From NCBI GenBank assembly GCA_963695075.1, contig CAVOFR010000003.1:722334-786333 (forward strand): a stretch of DNA of 64,000 nt, given 5' to 3'. A program made the position numbers and the translations under genes. The notes under the pieces are model-generated. The model ran no database searches and was not told the origin of the DNA. It was given only the letters and a program-made list of their open reading frames with translations. Source of the stretch: CAWCAL01 sp963695075 (GTDB lineage: Bacteria; Actinomycetota; Acidimicrobiia; Acidimicrobiales; CAWCAL01). Below, piece by piece: positions 27,797 through 36,673 of the stretch (its first letter is position 1; each line of letters begins with the position of its first letter).

Positions 27797-28570
27797 ATGG
27801 ATCCGACGATGCCCTCTTCTCGACCCGTCGCGACCGGGCTGACCGTGCCCGCGGCCAGCGCCTGGCTCGTCTGCCTGCTCGCCGCCGCGGCGGGGACCTT
27901 GACCGACGTCGTCGTCGGTGTCGGTGATCTGGCCGACGTCGCTCTGGGCATGGCCGTCGCCGCCGCGGTCGCCGCCCTCGGCATCCGAGCCGTCGCCGAG
28001 CAGCCGCACCGGGCCGAGAGACTGCCCGAACCGTTGGCCGAACCGATCATCCCGCCGACCGATCCGCTCACCGGGCTGGTCACCGAAGCGGGTCTGGACC
28101 TGGCCGTCGCCGCCCTCGCCGCCACCGCCGTGCCCTACAGCGTCGTGGTCTGCGACATCGACGCCCTCACCGACTACAACGATCAGCACGGGTCGGCGGT
28201 CGGGAACCATGCCCTGCGCTTCATGGCCGAGGTGCTCGACACGACCTTCCGGCCCAGCGACGTGATCGCCCGGACCGAGGGTGACGAGTTCGTCGCCGTC
28301 CTGGCCGGCGTGAGCGCTATCGAGACGAGCGCGGCGTGCGACCGGGTCCGCGAAGCGCTGGCGCTCCGCCTCTACGACGGGACGAACATCCCGCACTTCA
28401 GGACCAGCTTCGGCGTGTCCGACACGACCGGTGACGTCCCGTTCGCCGAGACGGCCGACGCGGCTCGACGAGCACTCGCCCAGGCCAAGGTGGCCGGCGG
28501 GAATCGGGTGACGGTCGCCGGCGAGGCGATTCTCCTGGCCGCCCCGCCCGAAAAGAGCGGCGGCCGCTAG
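27797..28570 (+). CDS. membrane-anchored GGDEF-domain protein (EGDEF variant)
   Basis: 257 residues from ATG 27797. Two N-terminal helices (AWLVCLLAAAAGTL and MAVAAAVAALGI) precede a GGDEF domain opening DPLTGLVTEAGL. The active-site loop reads EGDEF instead of GGDEF, while RPSD five residues before it matches the RxxD inhibitory c-di-GMP site. The first Gly is usually required for GTP binding, so activity is uncertain. It diverges from cysS, and its stop overlaps the valS stop by 4 bases (CTAG). Confidence 0.8.
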   Translation: MDPTMPSSRPVATGLTVPAASAWLVCLLAAAAGTLTDVVVGVGDLADVALGMAVAAAVAALGIRAVAEQPHRAERLPEPLAEPIIPPTDPLTGLVTEAGLDLAVAALAATAVPYSVVVCDIDALTDYNDQHGSAVGNHALRFMAEVLDTTFRPSDVIARTEGDEFVAVLAGVSAIETSAACDRVREALALRLYDGTNIPHFRTSFGVSDTTGDVPFAETADAARRALAQAKVAGGNRVTVAGEAILLAAPPEKSGGR

Positions 28571-31500
28571 CCCAGGGCGGCGAGCGCGGCCTCGGCCGCA
28601 CCGAGGTCAGCCTGGGCCGAGGCGAGCGCATCCCGGCTCTCCTGGACCAGGTGGTCGGGGGCCTTGGCGACGTAGTTCTCGTTGGCCAGTCGGCCCTCGA
28701 GTCCGCCGATCTGCTTCCGGAGGTCGGCGATCACCTTGCCGAGCCGGGCCCGCTCGCTCTGCGCGTCGGCCTGGTCGACCAGACCCGAGACCAGGACCTC
28801 GGCCCCCTCGAAGGGCAGGGCGCTGGCCTCGCCCGGTCGGTCGGTCCCGTCCCACGCGACGACCTCGCCCAGCCCGGCCAACGTCTGGACCGTACCTCCG
28901 GCCAGTTCGAGCAGCTCGAGCACCGCCGCCGGCGCGTGCAGGGTGATGCGGCGCTTCGGCGGGACGTTGCGCTCACCGCGGAGGTTGCGGATTGCCCCCA
29001 CCAGGGTCTGGACCCGGGCGAAGGTTGCTTCGGCGTCGACGTCGACCAGGTCAGCGCCGACCGACGGCCAGGCCGCGGTCGCCAGGATCGGGTTCGCCGG
29101 GGCGTCGAGCCCTTCGATCTCGCCCCGGACCACGGCGCTGACGTGGGGCCAGAGCTCTTCGGTCACGAACGGGCAGACGGGATGCACGATGCGCAGCACG
29201 ACGTCGAAGACCCGCCCGAGCACGACCTGCTGCTGCGGGTCGGTACCGACGGTCGGCTTCACGGCCTCGAGGTACCAGTCACACACGTCCCGCCACACGA
29301 CCGAGTACACCGAGTCGGCGATGACGTTGAAGTGGTACCGGGTGGCGGCCTCGTCGAGCTCGCCGATCGTCGTCGCCAGTCGTGACAGCACCCAACGATC
29401 GACGAGGGGCCGGTCGGCGGCCGTCACCGGCTCGGCCGCGGCCTCGACCTCGTCGTCGTCGACGGCGGCGGCGAGGGTGCGGGTGGCGTATCGGGTCGCG
29501 TTCCAGAGCTTGTTGGCGAAGTTGCGGCCGAGGTCGAACTTGGACGACGTGTTGCGGGCGAGGGGGACGTCGTCGGTCGGCTCCATCAGATGAGCGGCGA
29601 CGCCGTAGGCGCTGGCCATGGTCCTGGTCGGATCGCCCGGCGAGGTCTGCATCGGAGCGGCGACCACGTGGCCGGCCGCGGTGGTGATCGTCTCGGGGGC
29701 GAACAGCTCGCCGCTGTGCGGGCACACGATCTCGACCGGCATGCGCACGTCCTGGGTCGACGTGGACAGCTGCGTCAGCGTGAACCGCATGGCGTCGGCG
29801 CCGTGGGAGTGGATGATGTCCAGCGGATCGACGCCGTTGCCGAGGCTCTTGGACATCTTCTGGCCGTGGCCGTCCTGGATCATCGCGTGGATGAAGACGT
29901 CGCGGAACGGCAGCTCGCCGCCGCGGAAGTAGCGGGCGAACATGACCATGCGCGACACCCAGAGGGTGATGATCTCGCGGGCGGTCATGAGCACCGAGGT
30001 CGGCACGAAACGCTCGAGGAGGCCGGCGGTGTCGTCGGTGGCGTCGAAGCGCTCGGGATCGGGCCATCCCATGGTGGACAGCGGCCAGAGGGCGGAGGAG
30101 AACCACGTGTCGAGGACGTCGGGATCCTGGGCGAAGCCGGCGGCCTCGAGCGCTGAGACGAGCTCGGCTTCGGACCGATCCGATCCGGCCAGGTCGATGG
30201 TGACCTGCGGGGGCACGCACACGCTCTCGTCGAGCATGTCGTCCGGTAGTCGCCGGGCGACGTGGGCCCCACCGCGTCGGCTCCATTCCGAGTCGGCCAC
30301 CGCGACGGCGACGTCGGCACCGACGTCGGTGATCGCCGCGGCCACGGGGGTCGACGCGTCGGCCACCGGGATCGTGCGGGTCCAGACCGGGATGCGATGG
30401 CCCCACCACAGCTGGCGCGAGATGCACCAGTCGCGGATGTTCTCGTGCCACGACGCGAACGTGCGGGCGTACCGATCGGGGTAGAAGCGCAGCTCGCCGT
30501 CGCCCGGGGTGTCACCGGCCGGCGTGACACCGTCGGGGAGGGAATCGGGACGTTGGTCCGGGGTGATCGAGCGCAGAGCCGAACCGGCCAGCCGGTCGTC
30601 GGTGACCGCGACGTACCACTGGTCGGAGAGATAGGGCTCGATCGGGACGTGGCTTCGGTAGCTGTGACCGACCGAGTGGGGATGGTCCCTGACGTCTTCG
30701 AGCATGCCGTGTTTGTCGAACCACTCGACGACGGCGGCTCGGGCCTGTTCTCGACTGAGGCCGATCATCGGTCCGGCGTCACCGACCCCGTCGTCCCAGC
30801 CGTACTGGTCGGAGATGGAACCGTCCTGAGCCATGACGTTGATGACGTCGAGGTCGTGGCGCTGCCCGATCTCGTAGTCGTTGGGGTCGTGCGCCGGCGT
30901 GACCTTGAGGAAGCCGGTTGCCATCCGTGCCTTGGCGTCGCCTTCGGGATCGGCCATGACGACGTAGTCGTCCTCGACCACGGGGATCACCCGCCCCACG
31001 ATGGGCAGTGTGACCGTCTTGCCTCGGAGCGCTTCGGCCCGTGGGTCGGCCGGGTTGACCGCGACGGCGGTGTCGCCGAGCATCGTCTCGGGTCGCGTCG
31101 TGGCCACGGTGAGATGACCGGAACCGTCGGTCAACGGGTACCGGAGGTACCACATGTGGCCGTCGACGTCCTCCATCTCGACCTCGTCGTCGGACAGCGC
31201 GGTGCGGGTGACGGGATCCCAGTTGACCAGGCGCTTGCCCCGATAGATCAGCCCGTCGCTGAACAGCTCGAAGAACGCGTGGCGGACCGCTGCGACGCAG
31301 ACGGGATCCATCGTGAAGCGGGTACGGTCCCGATCGCACGACGCACCCATGGCGTCGAGCTGGCCGAGGATGACGGCCTCGTACTCGTCCTTCCACTCCT
31401 GCACCTTGTCGACGAACGCCTCGCGGCCCAGTTCGAGCCGGGAGGACCCGTGGGCGAGCAGTCGTTTCTCGACGGCGGTCTGGGTGGCGATGCCGGCATG

Positions 31501-31764
31501 GTCGGTGCCCGGCATCCACAGGGTGGCGTCGCCGCGCATGCGATGCATCCGGACGAGGATGTCCTGGAGCGTGTTGTTGAGGGCGTGGCCGAGGTGCAGC
31601 GGCGCGGTGACGTTGGGCGGTGGGATGACGATGCTGTAGGCGTCGCCCGGATCGTCGGGGGTGACGTGGAATGCGGCGGCCTCGGACCAGCGCCGGCTGA
31701 CCGACTCCTCAGCCTCGGAGGGGTCGTACGCGGTGGCGAGCTCGGGGAGTCCGGGGGCGTTCAT
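28567..31764 (-). CDS. valS: valyl-tRNA synthetase
   Basis: 1065 residues from ATG 31764. Signature segments: PPPNVTAPLHLGHALNN (HIGH), WMPGTDHAGIATQ, editing-domain TTRPETMLGDTAVAVNP and VTPAHDPNDYEIG, RDWCISRQLWWGHRIPVW, and QKMSKSLGNGVDP. The C-terminal arm is a coiled coil (QSERARLGKVIADLRKQIGGLEGRL). The length exceeds the usual 880-950, partly from an insertion between the editing and catalytic halves (about 470-510). It charges tRNA-Val. No T-box leader is visible. Confidence 0.95.
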   Translation of the reverse strand: MNAPGLPELATAYDPSEAEESVSRRWSEAAAFHVTPDDPGDAYSIVIPPPNVTAPLHLGHALNNTLQDILVRMHRMRGDATLWMPGTDHAGIATQTAVEKRLLAHGSSRLELGREAFVDKVQEWKDEYEAVILGQLDAMGASCDRDRTRFTMDPVCVAAVRHAFFELFSDGLIYRGKRLVNWDPVTRTALSDDEVEMEDVDGHMWYLRYPLTDGSGHLTVATTRPETMLGDTAVAVNPADPRAEALRGKTVTLPIVGRVIPVVEDDYVVMADPEGDAKARMATGFLKVTPAHDPNDYEIGQRHDLDVINVMAQDGSISDQYGWDDGVGDAGPMIGLSREQARAAVVEWFDKHGMLEDVRDHPHSVGHSYRSHVPIEPYLSDQWYVAVTDDRLAGSALRSITPDQRPDSLPDGVTPAGDTPGDGELRFYPDRYARTFASWHENIRDWCISRQLWWGHRIPVWTRTIPVADASTPVAAAITDVGADVAVAVADSEWSRRGGAHVARRLPDDMLDESVCVPPQVTIDLAGSDRSEAELVSALEAAGFAQDPDVLDTWFSSALWPLSTMGWPDPERFDATDDTAGLLERFVPTSVLMTAREIITLWVSRMVMFARYFRGGELPFRDVFIHAMIQDGHGQKMSKSLGNGVDPLDIIHSHGADAMRFTLTQLSTSTQDVRMPVEIVCPHSGELFAPETITTAAGHVVAAPMQTSPGDPTRTMASAYGVAAHLMEPTDDVPLARNTSSKFDLGRNFANKLWNATRYATRTLAAAVDDDEVEAAAEPVTAADRPLVDRWVLSRLATTIGELDEAATRYHFNVIADSVYSVVWRDVCDWYLEAVKPTVGTDPQQQVVLGRVFDVVLRIVHPVCPFVTEELWPHVSAVVRGEIEGLDAPANPILATAAWPSVGADLVDVDAEATFARVQTLVGAIRNLRGERNVPPKRRITLHAPAAVLELLELAGGTVQTLAGLGEVVAWDGTDRPGEASALPFEGAEVLVSGLVDQADAQSERARLGKVIADLRKQIGGLEGRLANENYVAKAPDHLVQESRDALASAQADLGAAEAALAALG

Positions 31765-31788
31765 GCCCGCCCGAGGATAGGCGTCGGA

Positions 31789-32013
31789 TCAGTCGGTGGG
31801 TGCCGGGTTGGCCAGCCGTTGGGCGAGGGCCAGCGCATCGGCCGGTGACAGGTCGGCCTTGGCCACCAGCCAGCAGGTGAGCGGAGCAGCTTTGCGCTCG
31901 GAGGCCCGGGCCGCGACGCCGGCGACGTCGAGCAACGTCTCGATCTCGGCCGCCGTCGGTGGCTCCACCCCGGCCTCGGCGGCGAAGGTGGCAATCCATT
32001 CGTTTGTCTCCAT
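31789..32013 (-). CDS. DUF6457 small protein
   Basis: 74 residues from ATG 32013. WIATFAAEAGVEPPTAAEIETLLDVAGVAARASERKAAPLTCWLVAKA matches the pattern of a short actinobacterial family (DUF6457), which often sits beside molybdenum-related genes. modABC begins 1.2 kb away here. No function is known. It lies 24 bases upstream of valS, same strand. Confidence 0.65.
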   Translation of the reverse strand: METNEWIATFAAEAGVEPPTAAEIETLLDVAGVAARASERKAAPLTCWLVAKADLSPADALALAQRLANPAPTD

Positions 32014-32041
32014 GCCGCAGCACCGTAGCGGGCATGCAGCG

Positions 32042-32083
32042 GGGGACAGACCCCCAACGCACGTGCGTTGGGGGTCTGTCCCC
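32042..32083. repeat. perfect 42-bp palindrome, family A copy 1
   Basis: Left arm starts GGGGACAGACCCCCAACGCA, and the whole 42 bases are self-complementary through the centre CGCACGTGCG. It begins 6 bases past the MscS stop (minus strand). An almost identical element follows the VIT gene at 46411. Strong hairpin without a T-run: terminator or REP-like mobile palindrome. Confidence 0.9.
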
Positions 32084-32089
32084 GGTAAC

Positions 32090-33073
32090 TCACTCGTCCG
32101 GCTCGTGGCGGATCCAGACGGTGCGTTGGGGGTAGGGGATGTCGATGCCCTCCCGCTCGAGCGCTTCCTTCACCCGGAGCCGGAACTCGCGCTCGACGCC
32201 GAACTGCTTGGCCGGCTCGGTCTTCATCACGACCCTGACGCTCACGCCGTCGGCCCCCAGGCTCTGGATTCCCCACACCTCGGGCTCCTCGACGATCTCG
32301 TTGCCACCCCAGTCGGGGTCGGCCCACATCTCCTGGGCCACTCCCATGATCACCTCCTGGGCATGGCGGAGGTCGGCTTCGTAGGCCACTTCGACGTCGA
32401 GCAGCGCGCGGGCCCACAACTGCGACTTGTTGGCGACGCGGACGATCTCGCCGTTGGGGACGTGCCACATCGCACCGTTGATGTCACGGATCTTCGTCGT
32501 GCGCAGCTCGAGCGCCTCGACGGTGCCCTCGCAGTGGCCGACATCGACGATGTCACCGACGCCGAACTGGTCCTCGACCAGCATGAACATGCCGCTGATG
32601 ACGTCCTTCACCAGCGACTGCGCGCCGAAGCCGAGGGCCACGCCGGCTATACCCGCACCGGCGATCAGCGGAGCGAGGTCGATGTCCAGCTCGCTCAGCA
32701 CCAGCAGAGCGGTGATGGACCAGATGGCGACGATGAACACGCCGAGCAGGGCGTGGGTGATCGTCTCGACCCGCGCTTCGACCCGGGCATCGGCCGCGCT
32801 CGACCCGAGCAGGTCGTTGGTCCGGTTCTGTGCGCTCCGCGCCGTCCGGCGGGCGGTGGCGGCGAAGTTGTCGACGAAGCGCCGGGCCAGCCGGGTCACG
32901 ATCAGGCCGGCGAGCAGGATGAGCAGGATCTTGAGCGGTCGCTCGACGACCCACCCGGCCAATTTGGCCAACGTCTCGTTGTCGGTCCACCCGTACACGG
33001 TTTCGCAGACCTGGCCCGGTTCGGTGCCACAGGCCTCGTCGAGACCGGCGTCCTGGGCGAGGAGGAAGTGCAC
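32090..33073 (-). CDS. MscS-type mechanosensitive ion channel
   Basis: 327 residues from ATG 33073. Helices at about 47-66, 110-130 and the pore-lining region APLIAGAGIAGVALGFGAQSLVKDVISGMFMLVEDQFGVGDIV are followed by the beta domain (GTVEALELRTTKIRDINGAMWHVPNGEI) and a C-terminal alpha/beta domain. It releases solutes on hypo-osmotic shock. It carries two Cys near the N-terminus outside the membrane. A palindrome abuts its stop. Confidence 0.92.
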   Translation of the reverse strand: MHFLLAQDAGLDEACGTEPGQVCETVYGWTDNETLAKLAGWVVERPLKILLILLAGLIVTRLARRFVDNFAATARRTARSAQNRTNDLLGSSAADARVEARVETITHALLGVFIVAIWSITALLVLSELDIDLAPLIAGAGIAGVALGFGAQSLVKDVISGMFMLVEDQFGVGDIVDVGHCEGTVEALELRTTKIRDINGAMWHVPNGEIVRVANKSQLWARALLDVEVAYEADLRHAQEVIMGVAQEMWADPDWGGNEIVEEPEVWGIQSLGADGVSVRVVMKTEPAKQFGVEREFRLRVKEALEREGIDIPYPQRTVWIRHEPDE

Positions 33074-33164
33074 GCCGCCAACCCTATGGGACCGAGCTTG
33101 GCGTCGTCCCCATCCGCTGTACTCCCGTGGGCCGATCGGCCCCGCCAGCTGCTACACCTGCGCC

Positions 33165-33890
33165 ATGCCCATCGCGCTTCGTCTCCTCGGTGCGCTCCTC
33201 CTGTGCGGGGCGGTCGCCGCCTGCGGAGGTGACGACGGCCCAACGGTGGTGGTGTTCACCGCCTCGTCGCTGGCGCCGGCGATCGAGCCGCTGGCCGATG
33301 CCTTCGTCGCGGCCAACCCCGATGTCGGCGGCGTCGAGGTCAACTCCGGCGGCAGCGATGCACTGGCCCGGCTCATCGTCGACGGCGCTCCGGCCGACGT
33401 CCTGCTGACGGCCGACCTCGACACGATGGACCTCATCGACGACCGCGACGTCGAGCCGGAGATCGTGGCCTTCAACCACGTCTCGGTCGTGGTGCCGGCC
33501 GACAACCCGGCCGGCATAACCGACGTCGGCGATCTGGCCGGCCCCGGCGTGACCGTCGCGCTGTGCGAGCCGGTCGTTCCCTGCGGCGCGGCGGCGCTCG
33601 AGCTGTTCGAGCTCCGGGGCATCGACGTCTCGGCCGACACCCTCGAGCCGAACGTGCGGTCCGCTCTGACGAAGGTGGAGCTGGGCGAGGTCGACGCCGC
33701 CGTCGTCTATCGAACCGACGCCGCCGCATCGGACCGCGTGATCGAGATCCCGGTCGGCGAGACCCCTCCCCGACCGGTCGCGGTCGCGGTGGTCAGCGAC
33801 GACGAGGCCGCGGGTGCTTTCGTGGAGTTCCTCCTGTCGCCCGAGGCCGCGGCGATACTCGATGAATTCGGATTCGAGACGCCCCGATGA
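33165..33890 (+). CDS. modA: molybdate ABC transporter substrate-binding lipoprotein
   Basis: 241 residues from ATG 33165. Lipoprotein signal ending LLCGAVAAC. The binding fold shows VVVFTASSLAPAIEPLADAF, VEVNSGGSDALARLIVDGAPADVLLTAD, VAFNHVSVVVPADNP, VGDLAGPGVTVALCEPVVPCGAA and EVDAAVVYRTDAA, the ModA pattern for molybdate or tungstate. It overlaps modB by 4 bases. No molybdopterin riboswitch was seen in the 90-base leader. Confidence 0.9.
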   Translation: MPIALRLLGALLLCGAVAACGGDDGPTVVVFTASSLAPAIEPLADAFVAANPDVGGVEVNSGGSDALARLIVDGAPADVLLTADLDTMDLIDDRDVEPEIVAFNHVSVVVPADNPAGITDVGDLAGPGVTVALCEPVVPCGAAALELFELRGIDVSADTLEPNVRSALTKVELGEVDAAVVYRTDAAASDRVIEIPVGETPPRPVAVAVVSDDEAAGAFVEFLLSPEAAAILDEFGFETPR

Positions 33891-34693
33891 GCCGAACTCC
33901 GACACCCGGGCTCCATCCCACCCGCCCACCCCTCGTCGTGACCGTTCCCGCCGTTCTGGCGTTGACGTTCCTGACCCTGCCCCTGATCGCCGTCCTGCAG
34001 CGACTGCCGTGGGGCGACGTGTGGGAGATCCTGACCTCGGAGCGCACGACCGAGGCGCTGCGCGTCACCGCCATCGTCGTACCGATCACCACGGTCATCA
34101 CCGTCATCCTCGGCGTACCTCTCGGTTGGTTCCTGGCCCGGGGGCCGGTGCGTGGACGCAGCTTCTTCCGGGCTGTCGTCCTCCTGCCGCTGGTGCTGCC
34201 CCCCGTCGTGGGCGGGACCGCGCTGCTGTTCGCGCTGGGCCGGAACGGCCTGGTGGGCCAGTGGCTCGACCAGTGGTTCGGCGTGACCCTGCCGTTCACG
34301 ATCGCCGGCGCGGTCGTGGCCACGACGTTCGTCGCCCTGCCGTTCGTCGTCATCACCGTCGAGGGCGCCCTGCGCACGGTCGATGTCCGCTACGAGGAGA
34401 TGGCGGCCACGTTGGGCGCCTCGCCGGCCACGACGCTCCGCACGGTCACCCTGCCCGAGATCGCCGGGCCCCTACGGGCCGCGGTCGCGCTGGCGGCGGC
34501 GCGGGCGCTCGGGGAGTTCGGCGCGACGATCGCCTTCGCCGGCAACAGCCCGGGCCGTACCCGCACACTCCCGCTCGAGGTGTTCCGCGCGCTGGAGGAA
34601 GATCCGGCCACCGCACTGGTCATCAGCATGTTGCTGATGGCGGTGTCGCTGGTGGTGTTGATCGCCCTGCGCGGCCGCTGGTGGCCACGGTGA
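33887..34693 (+). CDS. modB: molybdate ABC transporter permease
   Basis: 268 residues with six membrane helices. The EAA loop for ATPase contact is EEMAATLGASPATTLRTVTLPEIAGPL, and ARALGEFGATIAFAGN is a ModB hallmark. Overlaps modA and modC by 4 and 4 bases. Confidence 0.92.
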   Translation: MSRTPTPGLHPTRPPLVVTVPAVLALTFLTLPLIAVLQRLPWGDVWEILTSERTTEALRVTAIVVPITTVITVILGVPLGWFLARGPVRGRSFFRAVVLLPLVLPPVVGGTALLFALGRNGLVGQWLDQWFGVTLPFTIAGAVVATTFVALPFVVITVEGALRTVDVRYEEMAATLGASPATTLRTVTLPEIAGPLRAAVALAAARALGEFGATIAFAGNSPGRTRTLPLEVFRALEEDPATALVISMLLMAVSLVVLIALRGRWWPR

Positions 34694-35379
34694 CCTCGAT
34701 CTCGCCGAACGGGACCGCCGTGATGCTCGACGGCCGCGCCCGCGTCGCGTCGTTCGAGATGACCGCACGCTTCCGATGCCCGGAGGCGTCGGTGACGGTC
34801 ATCCAGGGGCCCAACGGTTCGGGCAAGACCACCCTGCTGCGGATCGTCGCCGGTCTGACCGGTCTCGAATCCGGGACCCTGATCGTGGACGGCACGACCG
34901 TCGATGACCCCACCGAGGGCCGGTGGGTCGGTCCCGTGGATCGTTCCGTGGGCTTCGTTCCGACCGACGGCGTGCTGTTCGGCCACATGAGCGTGCTCGA
35001 CAACGTCGCGTACGGCCCCCGCCGCAAGGGCGCCACCCGGGACGACGCGCGGCACCGGGCCGGCGAGCTGCTCGAGGCGCTCGACGCCGACACGCTGGCG
35101 ACGCAGCGCCCCGCCGCCCTCTCGAGCGGCGAGACCCAGCGGGTGGCGCTGGCCCGAGCCCTCGCGGTCGAACCGAGGCTGATCCTGCTCGACGAGGCCT
35201 TCTCCGCGATGGACACCGACTCACGACCCGTCCTCCGGGAGCGGGTGCTGAACGAGCTCCGACCTCCCCGGTCGGTCGTCCTGCTGGTCACCCACGACGC
35301 CGATGAGGCCGCAGCCTCGGCCGACCAGATCCTGTCGATCGAGAACGGCCACATCACCGACGGACACATCACCGACTGA
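34690..35379 (+). CDS. modC: molybdate ABC transporter ATPase
   Basis: 229 residues from GTG 34690. Walker A GPNGSGKTT, signature LSSGETQRVALARAL (LSSGE replaces LSGGE), Walker B LILLDEAFSAMD, and switch His in VTHDADEA. No C-terminal molybdate-binding MOP domain, so it is shorter than enterobacterial ModC. The last codons lie in a 15-base tandem repeat that also carries the stop. Confidence 0.88.
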   Translation: MTSISPNGTAVMLDGRARVASFEMTARFRCPEASVTVIQGPNGSGKTTLLRIVAGLTGLESGTLIVDGTTVDDPTEGRWVGPVDRSVGFVPTDGVLFGHMSVLDNVAYGPRRKGATRDDARHRAGELLEALDADTLATQRPAALSSGETQRVALARALAVEPRLILLDEAFSAMDTDSRPVLRERVLNELRPPRSVVLLVTHDADEAAASADQILSIENGHITDGHITD

Positions 35380-35394
35380 CACATCACCGACTGA
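35350..35394 (+). repeat. three 15-bp tandem units spanning the modC stop
   Basis: CACATCACCGACKGA occurs three times end to end (35350, 35365, 35380). The second unit provides the modC stop TGA and the third repeats it 15 bases later. Units two and three are identical. Likely slipped-strand duplication. Confidence 0.85.
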
Positions 35395-35416
35395 ACGAGC
35401 GGCGGACGGCGGGCTC

Positions 35417-35827
35417 TCAGCCCCGGAGCTCGGGCGGTCCGGGGTCGGCCAGGGCCCGGCCGACCGCGTCGAGCGCATCGGCATCGTCGACGCCGAGCCG
35501 GCGGGCCGTCGTCGCGAACACCGCGGCCGCGTGGGCCAGTTGCTCGGTTCGGTCGAGCACCGCCTCGGACTCGGGTGGGTCGTCGACCACGACGGTCCCG
35601 CCCCGGCGGCGGCCCACGACCAGACCGTCCCGTTCGAGCTCGCGGTAGGCCCGAGCGACGGTGCCGGGTGCGAGCCCGAGTGCGGCGGCCGTGTCCCGAA
35701 TGGGCGGCAGGGGGCGCCCGGGCGGGGCGCTGCCGACCCGGATGGCCACCGACAGCTGGCCCCGGAGCTGCTCGTAGGCCGGCACGGGGCTCTCCCGGTC
35801 GATGCGCAGCAGCTGGAGATCGAGCAT
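35417..35827 (-). CDS. GntR-family regulator (YtrA-like)
   Basis: 136 residues from ATG 35827 (MLDLQLLRIDRESPVPAYEQLRGQL), preferred over a longer frame. The wHTH domain has PIRDTAAALGLAPGTVARAYRELERDGLVVGRRRGGTVV. The short C-terminal part without an effector domain matches the YtrA subfamily. Convergent with modC and divergent from the PII gene. Target unknown; the AT-richer stretch 35828-35860 could be its own operator. Confidence 0.82.
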   Translation of the reverse strand: MLDLQLLRIDRESPVPAYEQLRGQLSVAIRVGSAPPGRPLPPIRDTAAALGLAPGTVARAYRELERDGLVVGRRRGGTVVVDDPPESEAVLDRTEQLAHAAAVFATTARRLGVDDADALDAVGRALADPGPPELRG

Positions 35828-35875
35828 GGAAAGGTTTGTACCAGTATTTACCTCAGTCTGTCCAGAAAGATCGGC

Positions 35876-35905
35876 TTGTCTTTCGGAGCGGAACTGTTGC
35901 ATACT
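35876..35905 (+). promoter_or_regulatory. putative promoter of the PII gene
   Basis: TTGTCT (35876-35881) and CATACT (35900-35905) are separated by 18 bases, about 50 bases before the PII start. A reasonable housekeeping-sigma promoter. Confidence 0.5.
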
Positions 35906-35958
35906 CTCGACCACGCAGGAATGTGTCAATCGATGCCCGATCCGGAGGGTGGAAGCCC

Positions 35959-36297
35959 ATGCAACTCGTCTCAGCCGTCATCAAGCCGTTCAAGGTCGAC
36001 GACGTGCGTGACGCGCTCGCCGCCATCGACATCCAGGGGATGACCACCTCGGCCGTCTCGGGGTTCGGCCGCCAGGGCGGCCACACCGAGACCTACCGGG
36101 GCACCGAGTACAAGGTGAACTTCACGCCGAAGATGCGCGTCGAGGTCGTCATCGACGACGAGCAGGTGGACGGCGTCGTCGAAGCCATCACCGAGGCCGC
36201 CCGCACCGGCAAGATCGGTGACGGCAAGATCTGGGTCACGCCGGTGTCGCGGATAGTGCGGATCCGGACCGGCGAGCAGGGCTCCGACGCAATCTAA
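35959..36297 (+). CDS. glnB: PII nitrogen regulatory protein
   Basis: 112 residues from ATG 35959, ribosome site GGAGGGTGG upstream. MQLVSAVIKPFKVDDVRDAL, the T-loop with Tyr51 (TEYKVNF), the ATP-binding B-loop TGKIGDGKIWV and C-loop VSRIVRIRTGEQGSDAI are all present. It senses 2-oxoglutarate and ATP/ADP. Neither amtB nor glnD is nearby, unlike the usual actinobacterial amtB-glnK-glnD cluster, so glnK is the alternative name. Confidence 0.9.
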   Translation: MQLVSAVIKPFKVDDVRDALAAIDIQGMTTSAVSGFGRQGGHTETYRGTEYKVNFTPKMRVEVVIDDEQVDGVVEAITEAARTGKIGDGKIWVTPVSRIVRIRTGEQGSDAI

Positions 36298-36299
36298 GA

Positions 36300-36371
36300 C
36301 CGAAATCTGGTCCCTCAGCGTCGCTGACCGACGAAAACCGAAATCTGGTCCCTCAGCGTCGCTGACCGACG
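36300..36371 (+). repeat. two exact 34-bp copies of the CCGAAATCTGG repeat
   Basis: Copies at 36300-36333 and 36338-36371 are identical and separated by four bases. The first 24 bases of each are the exact complement of 51892-51915. They start 2 bases past the PII stop. Confidence 0.9.
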
Positions 36372-36545
36372 CTTACGACGGGTCAGTTCGCTCCGACCCG
36401 TCACACCGGCGACATCCCGGCCCCGGCCCGCGCTCGCGCTGACCTGACACGTGCTCGCGCGAGGCGCGAAACGGCCACGCTGCGTCGGGACTGCGCTTCC
36501 ATCGACCGCTCCGCGTCACCGATCGGCGCCGCCGCGAGATTGGTG

Positions 36546-36575
36546 TTGACAAGGGTGTAATTACGCGTCTGTAAT
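36546..36575 (+). promoter_or_regulatory. putative promoter of nrdAB
   Basis: TTGACA (36546-36551), 18-base spacer, TGTAAT (36570-36575), about 100 bases ahead of nrdA. The spacer contains the palindrome GTAATTAC. No clear NrdR box was found. Confidence 0.6.
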
Positions 36576-36673
36576 CTTCGCCACACGCTCGTGTGCATGT
36601 CGGTCGGATGGGCCACGGCCGCGAGTCGGCAACCGGTACGTCGAGGGGGCAACCGCTCCGCACAGGAGGACAA

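Noticed and set aside
33074..33164. Molybdenum cofactor riboswitch ahead of modA
   Set aside because: The 90-base leader is too short and lacks the motif.
36300..36371. Two identical 34-base repeats as a CRISPR array
   Set aside because: Only two copies, with a 4-base gap instead of a spacer, and related copies elsewhere as singles; no cas genes.
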